Origin: Haliea sp.
GTDB lineage: Bacteria > Pseudomonadota > Gammaproteobacteria > Pseudomonadales > Halieaceae
DNA length: 49,648 bases
Assembly (NCBI GenBank): GCA_002862985.1
Contig: PKCY01000141.1
Span: forward strand, 1-49,648
Direction of reading: 5' to 3'
Part shown: one piece after another, positions 47,942-49,648 of the stretch
Layout: each line of letters starts with the position of its first letter
How positions within the stretch are numbered: the stretch's first letter is position 1
Program-made: the position numbers and the translations under genes
The notes under the pieces: model-generated
What the model saw: only the letters and a program-made list of their open reading frames with translations
Databases searched by the model: none
Told to the model about the DNA's origin: nothing

Positions 47942-48928
47942 CTATGTCTTTTTACTCAACCGTTCCATTATTGTATTCGATGAAATATGGATAAATTTTT
48001 GTACCTCATGCGACAGCTCTCCCAAATAAACTGGATTTGTCTCAGGGGCTGAAAATGCTTGCCCGCGAATCTCTTCGTACTGCGCCCTGATTCCATCAAT
48101 AAACTTCTTTCTGGCCTCGATAGCCTCACCACCGGTGGTAACACCGCCATGAAACTGATGGAAGGTACCTTCCCCGTGCAAGAAAACGTGAGTAATCCCC
48201 GCATATTCACACGCTCTTTTATAGAGATCGAGATTTACCAAGCCACCCCCACGCATATCGAACCGCGCATCGTAACCACCAAGATCCTGCCACACCTTTC
48301 GTGGCATGCTAATACAATTGCTCTCACTGTGAGCTGCATAAAACCCCCGAGCACTGGAGCCACTAAAACAAGAAATTTCAAATAGCCTGTAACCATTCTC
48401 CGGCCAGCCAATCGAAGCCATCAAGCCCCTTTCCTCGTCGACATCGTAGCCACTGCCAACGGCTGTTTGCTGCAATTCAAACCCCAAATGATAGCCCGGA
48501 ACGGTCACAATTGCGCTGGATGAGAGTTGGTGGCCCAGAATCGTATTCTTTACAACGCCGGGGGTCAGCAGACGAGCGCCATCGATCACCACGCAGACAT
48601 TCTCGCCCCGGGCATGTTCCAGGCCATAATTTATCGCGTGAGTCGGCGTCGGCTGAGTTTCTTTCCTCAGGTGGTAGGAAAAATTGGCGGGTAAAGTGCT
48701 TATAAACTCTGGTGACATGGTGTTGTCGGATTCGTTCTCCACGATGAGAACTTCGTAATCCTGAGGGCGAACGTCTCGCTGATAATCCGAAAACAGTGAC
48801 CGCACCGTGTTCTGTGCTTGCCCAGGCATATCGTAGACGATCACTACAAAGCTAACGATGATTTCTACACTGCTGCCGGGGCTCTCCCCGGCGAAGCGAC
48901 GCAAGCCTTGTTGTAATCGCTTCAGCAT
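47942..48928 (-). CDS. family 2-like glycosyltransferase, copy C
   Basis: 328 residues, the third member of the same unusual family. N-terminal extension of about 25 residues, then SFVVIVYDMPGQAQNTVRSL, LIVENESDN (the usual Asp is Glu), VVIDGARLLTPGVV, WPENGYRLFEI, ESNCISMPRKV, RFDMRGGGLVNLD and GEGTFHQFHGGVTTG. These blocks match copies A and B in order and spacing, though overall identity is much lower. It follows the sulfotransferase after 14 bases, so it is probably in one transcript with it. Substrate unknown. Confidence 0.8.
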   Translation of the reverse strand: MLKRLQQGLRRFAGESPGSSVEIIVSFVVIVYDMPGQAQNTVRSLFSDYQRDVRPQDYEVLIVENESDNTMSPEFISTLPANFSYHLRKETQPTPTHAINYGLEHARGENVCVVIDGARLLTPGVVKNTILGHQLSSSAIVTVPGYHLGFELQQTAVGSGYDVDEERGLMASIGWPENGYRLFEISCFSGSSARGFYAAHSESNCISMPRKVWQDLGGYDARFDMRGGGLVNLDLYKRACEYAGITHVFLHGEGTFHQFHGGVTTGGEAIEARKKFIDGIRAQYEEIRGQAFSAPETNPVYLGELSHEVQKFIHISSNTIMERLSKKT

Positions 48929-48942
48929 TTAGGCCCCACTCA

Positions 48943-49647
48943 TCACAGGCTTACTTTTTTCAACTTCTTATACAAACGATTTATCTTCCAGGGCAGTTTG
49001 GGACCATCGTTTTCAGAGTTGTTGATAAAGTCCGATGTATAGAATTTTTCATCGCCGCTTCTTCCGGGAAGACCCATTTCGGCGGCAACCCGAAAGATCT
49101 TCTCGTCCAATACGTCTTCGGGATCACCAAAGTTCAAGATCGGAAACCGACTTCGCCTATACTCTCTGTACATCACACTGTTGTAGGCATACCAGAGTTT
49201 CAGGGATTGTGCCCGCTCCATCGCGTTACGTTTTCCCAGTGAACCGGCCACCGCATTGGGGTGGCGAAAGATACCAACGAATTCCATGTTGGGGATTAGA
49301 GATTTCCACCCGTCCAGAATGAGCAATGCCCTGGGATCTTTAAACCCGAACATGGGCGCTTCGCTATAGCCCGCCAGAAGTTCCTTTGCGAGCGTTAAGT
49401 GCTCTTCACTCCAGCGTACTTGTGCCGGAGGGGAATCCCAGGCGCCTCCATTTGCTTCCAGAACGAGATCATCAAGATCGACAAAATTCTGATTCTCGCG
49501 ATTTCCTTTCCAGTTGTGTTTGCTAAACTCGTGAGTATCACCCAGAAATAAGCCTGCTTGCTGGAGTGAACCAGTAAGGCAGCTTGTACCGCTTCGATGC
49601 ATTCCTAGAATGCCTACAACTCTCGCAGGTGGATTGAATTTCAACAC
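48943..49647 (-). CDS. sulfotransferase family protein (start at window edge)
   Basis: 234 residues in the window. PAPS-dependent sulfotransferase fold: 5'-phosphosulfate loop GILGMHRSGTSCLTGSL at the N-terminus and 3'-phosphate-binding segment VGIFRHPNAVAGSL in the middle. Likely sulfates a hydroxyl on a carbohydrate, in keeping with the neighbouring glycosyltransferases and hydroxylating enzymes. GTG at 49647, or TTG at 49644, could be the true start since the P-loop normally lies near the N-terminus, but the window ends here and an upstream extension cannot be excluded. Confidence 0.75.
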   Translation of the reverse strand: MLKFNPPARVVGILGMHRSGTSCLTGSLQQAGLFLGDTHEFSKHNWKGNRENQNFVDLDDLVLEANGGAWDSPPAQVRWSEEHLTLAKELLAGYSEAPMFGFKDPRALLILDGWKSLIPNMEFVGIFRHPNAVAGSLGKRNAMERAQSLKLWYAYNSVMYREYRRSRFPILNFGDPEDVLDEKIFRVAAEMGLPGRSGDEKFYTSDFINNSENDGPKLPWKINRLYKKLKKVSL

Positions 49648-49648
49648 G

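Overview
The window is a stretch of gammaproteobacterial chromosome. Most genes have close family matches in gammaproteobacteria, and the gene order matches what I recall of Pseudomonas: rRNA operon next to pssA/ilv, then clpB-pgeF-rluD/bamD, pilSR, the minor pilins, and ispH-fkpB-lspA-ileS-ribF-murJ. The PyrB type, the HrcA/CIRCE site on groESL and the sulfated-glycan style accessory genes suggest a marine lineage, perhaps Cellvibrionales-like. That placement is inference, not proof.

Layout. 1-160 is the promoter and leader of an rRNA operon that runs leftward out of the window. 587-6370 holds pssA, the branched-chain amino acid genes ilvC, ilvH and ilvI, and the regulator ilvY divergent from ilvC. 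6855-14523 holds a small secreted DUF4124 protein, clpB with a near-perfect sigma-32 promoter, pgeF-rluD, divergent bamD, and glutamine-dependent nadE. 14742-24218 is the type IV pilus block: the pilS-pilR two-component system on the plus strand, facing an operon fimT/U-pilV-pilW-pilX-pilY1-pilE on the minus strand. 24341-36542 is a long minus-strand run of housekeeping genes: fum, sbcB, pyrB, nudF, murJ, ribF, ileS, lspA, fkpB, ispH. Many of these overlap or nearly touch. 36653-41418 has an unknown coiled-coil membrane protein, a PuuD/DUF989-like membrane protein, groES-groEL under combined CIRCE and sigma-32 type signals, fxsA and an alkyltransferase-like protein.

41457-49647 is accessory. 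It holds three related but unusual family-2 type glycosyltransferases (two in tandem), three phytanoyl-CoA-dioxygenase-like Fe(II)/2-oxoglutarate oxygenases with short helical N-terminal extensions, one SAM methyltransferase and one sulfotransferase. Together they look like a locus that builds and then hydroxylates, methylates and sulfates a surface or secreted glycan. I do not recognise a described pathway with this gene set, and the locus appears to continue past the right edge. A 224-base intergenic region between the tandem glycosyltransferases and the first oxygenase can fold into a compact branched RNA followed by a T-run on the minus strand. This locus and that RNA element are the best candidates for something undescribed.

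No CRISPR array, insertion sequence, tRNA or integrase was seen. Start codons were adjusted from the ORF track where a Shine-Dalgarno sequence or family length argued for it.
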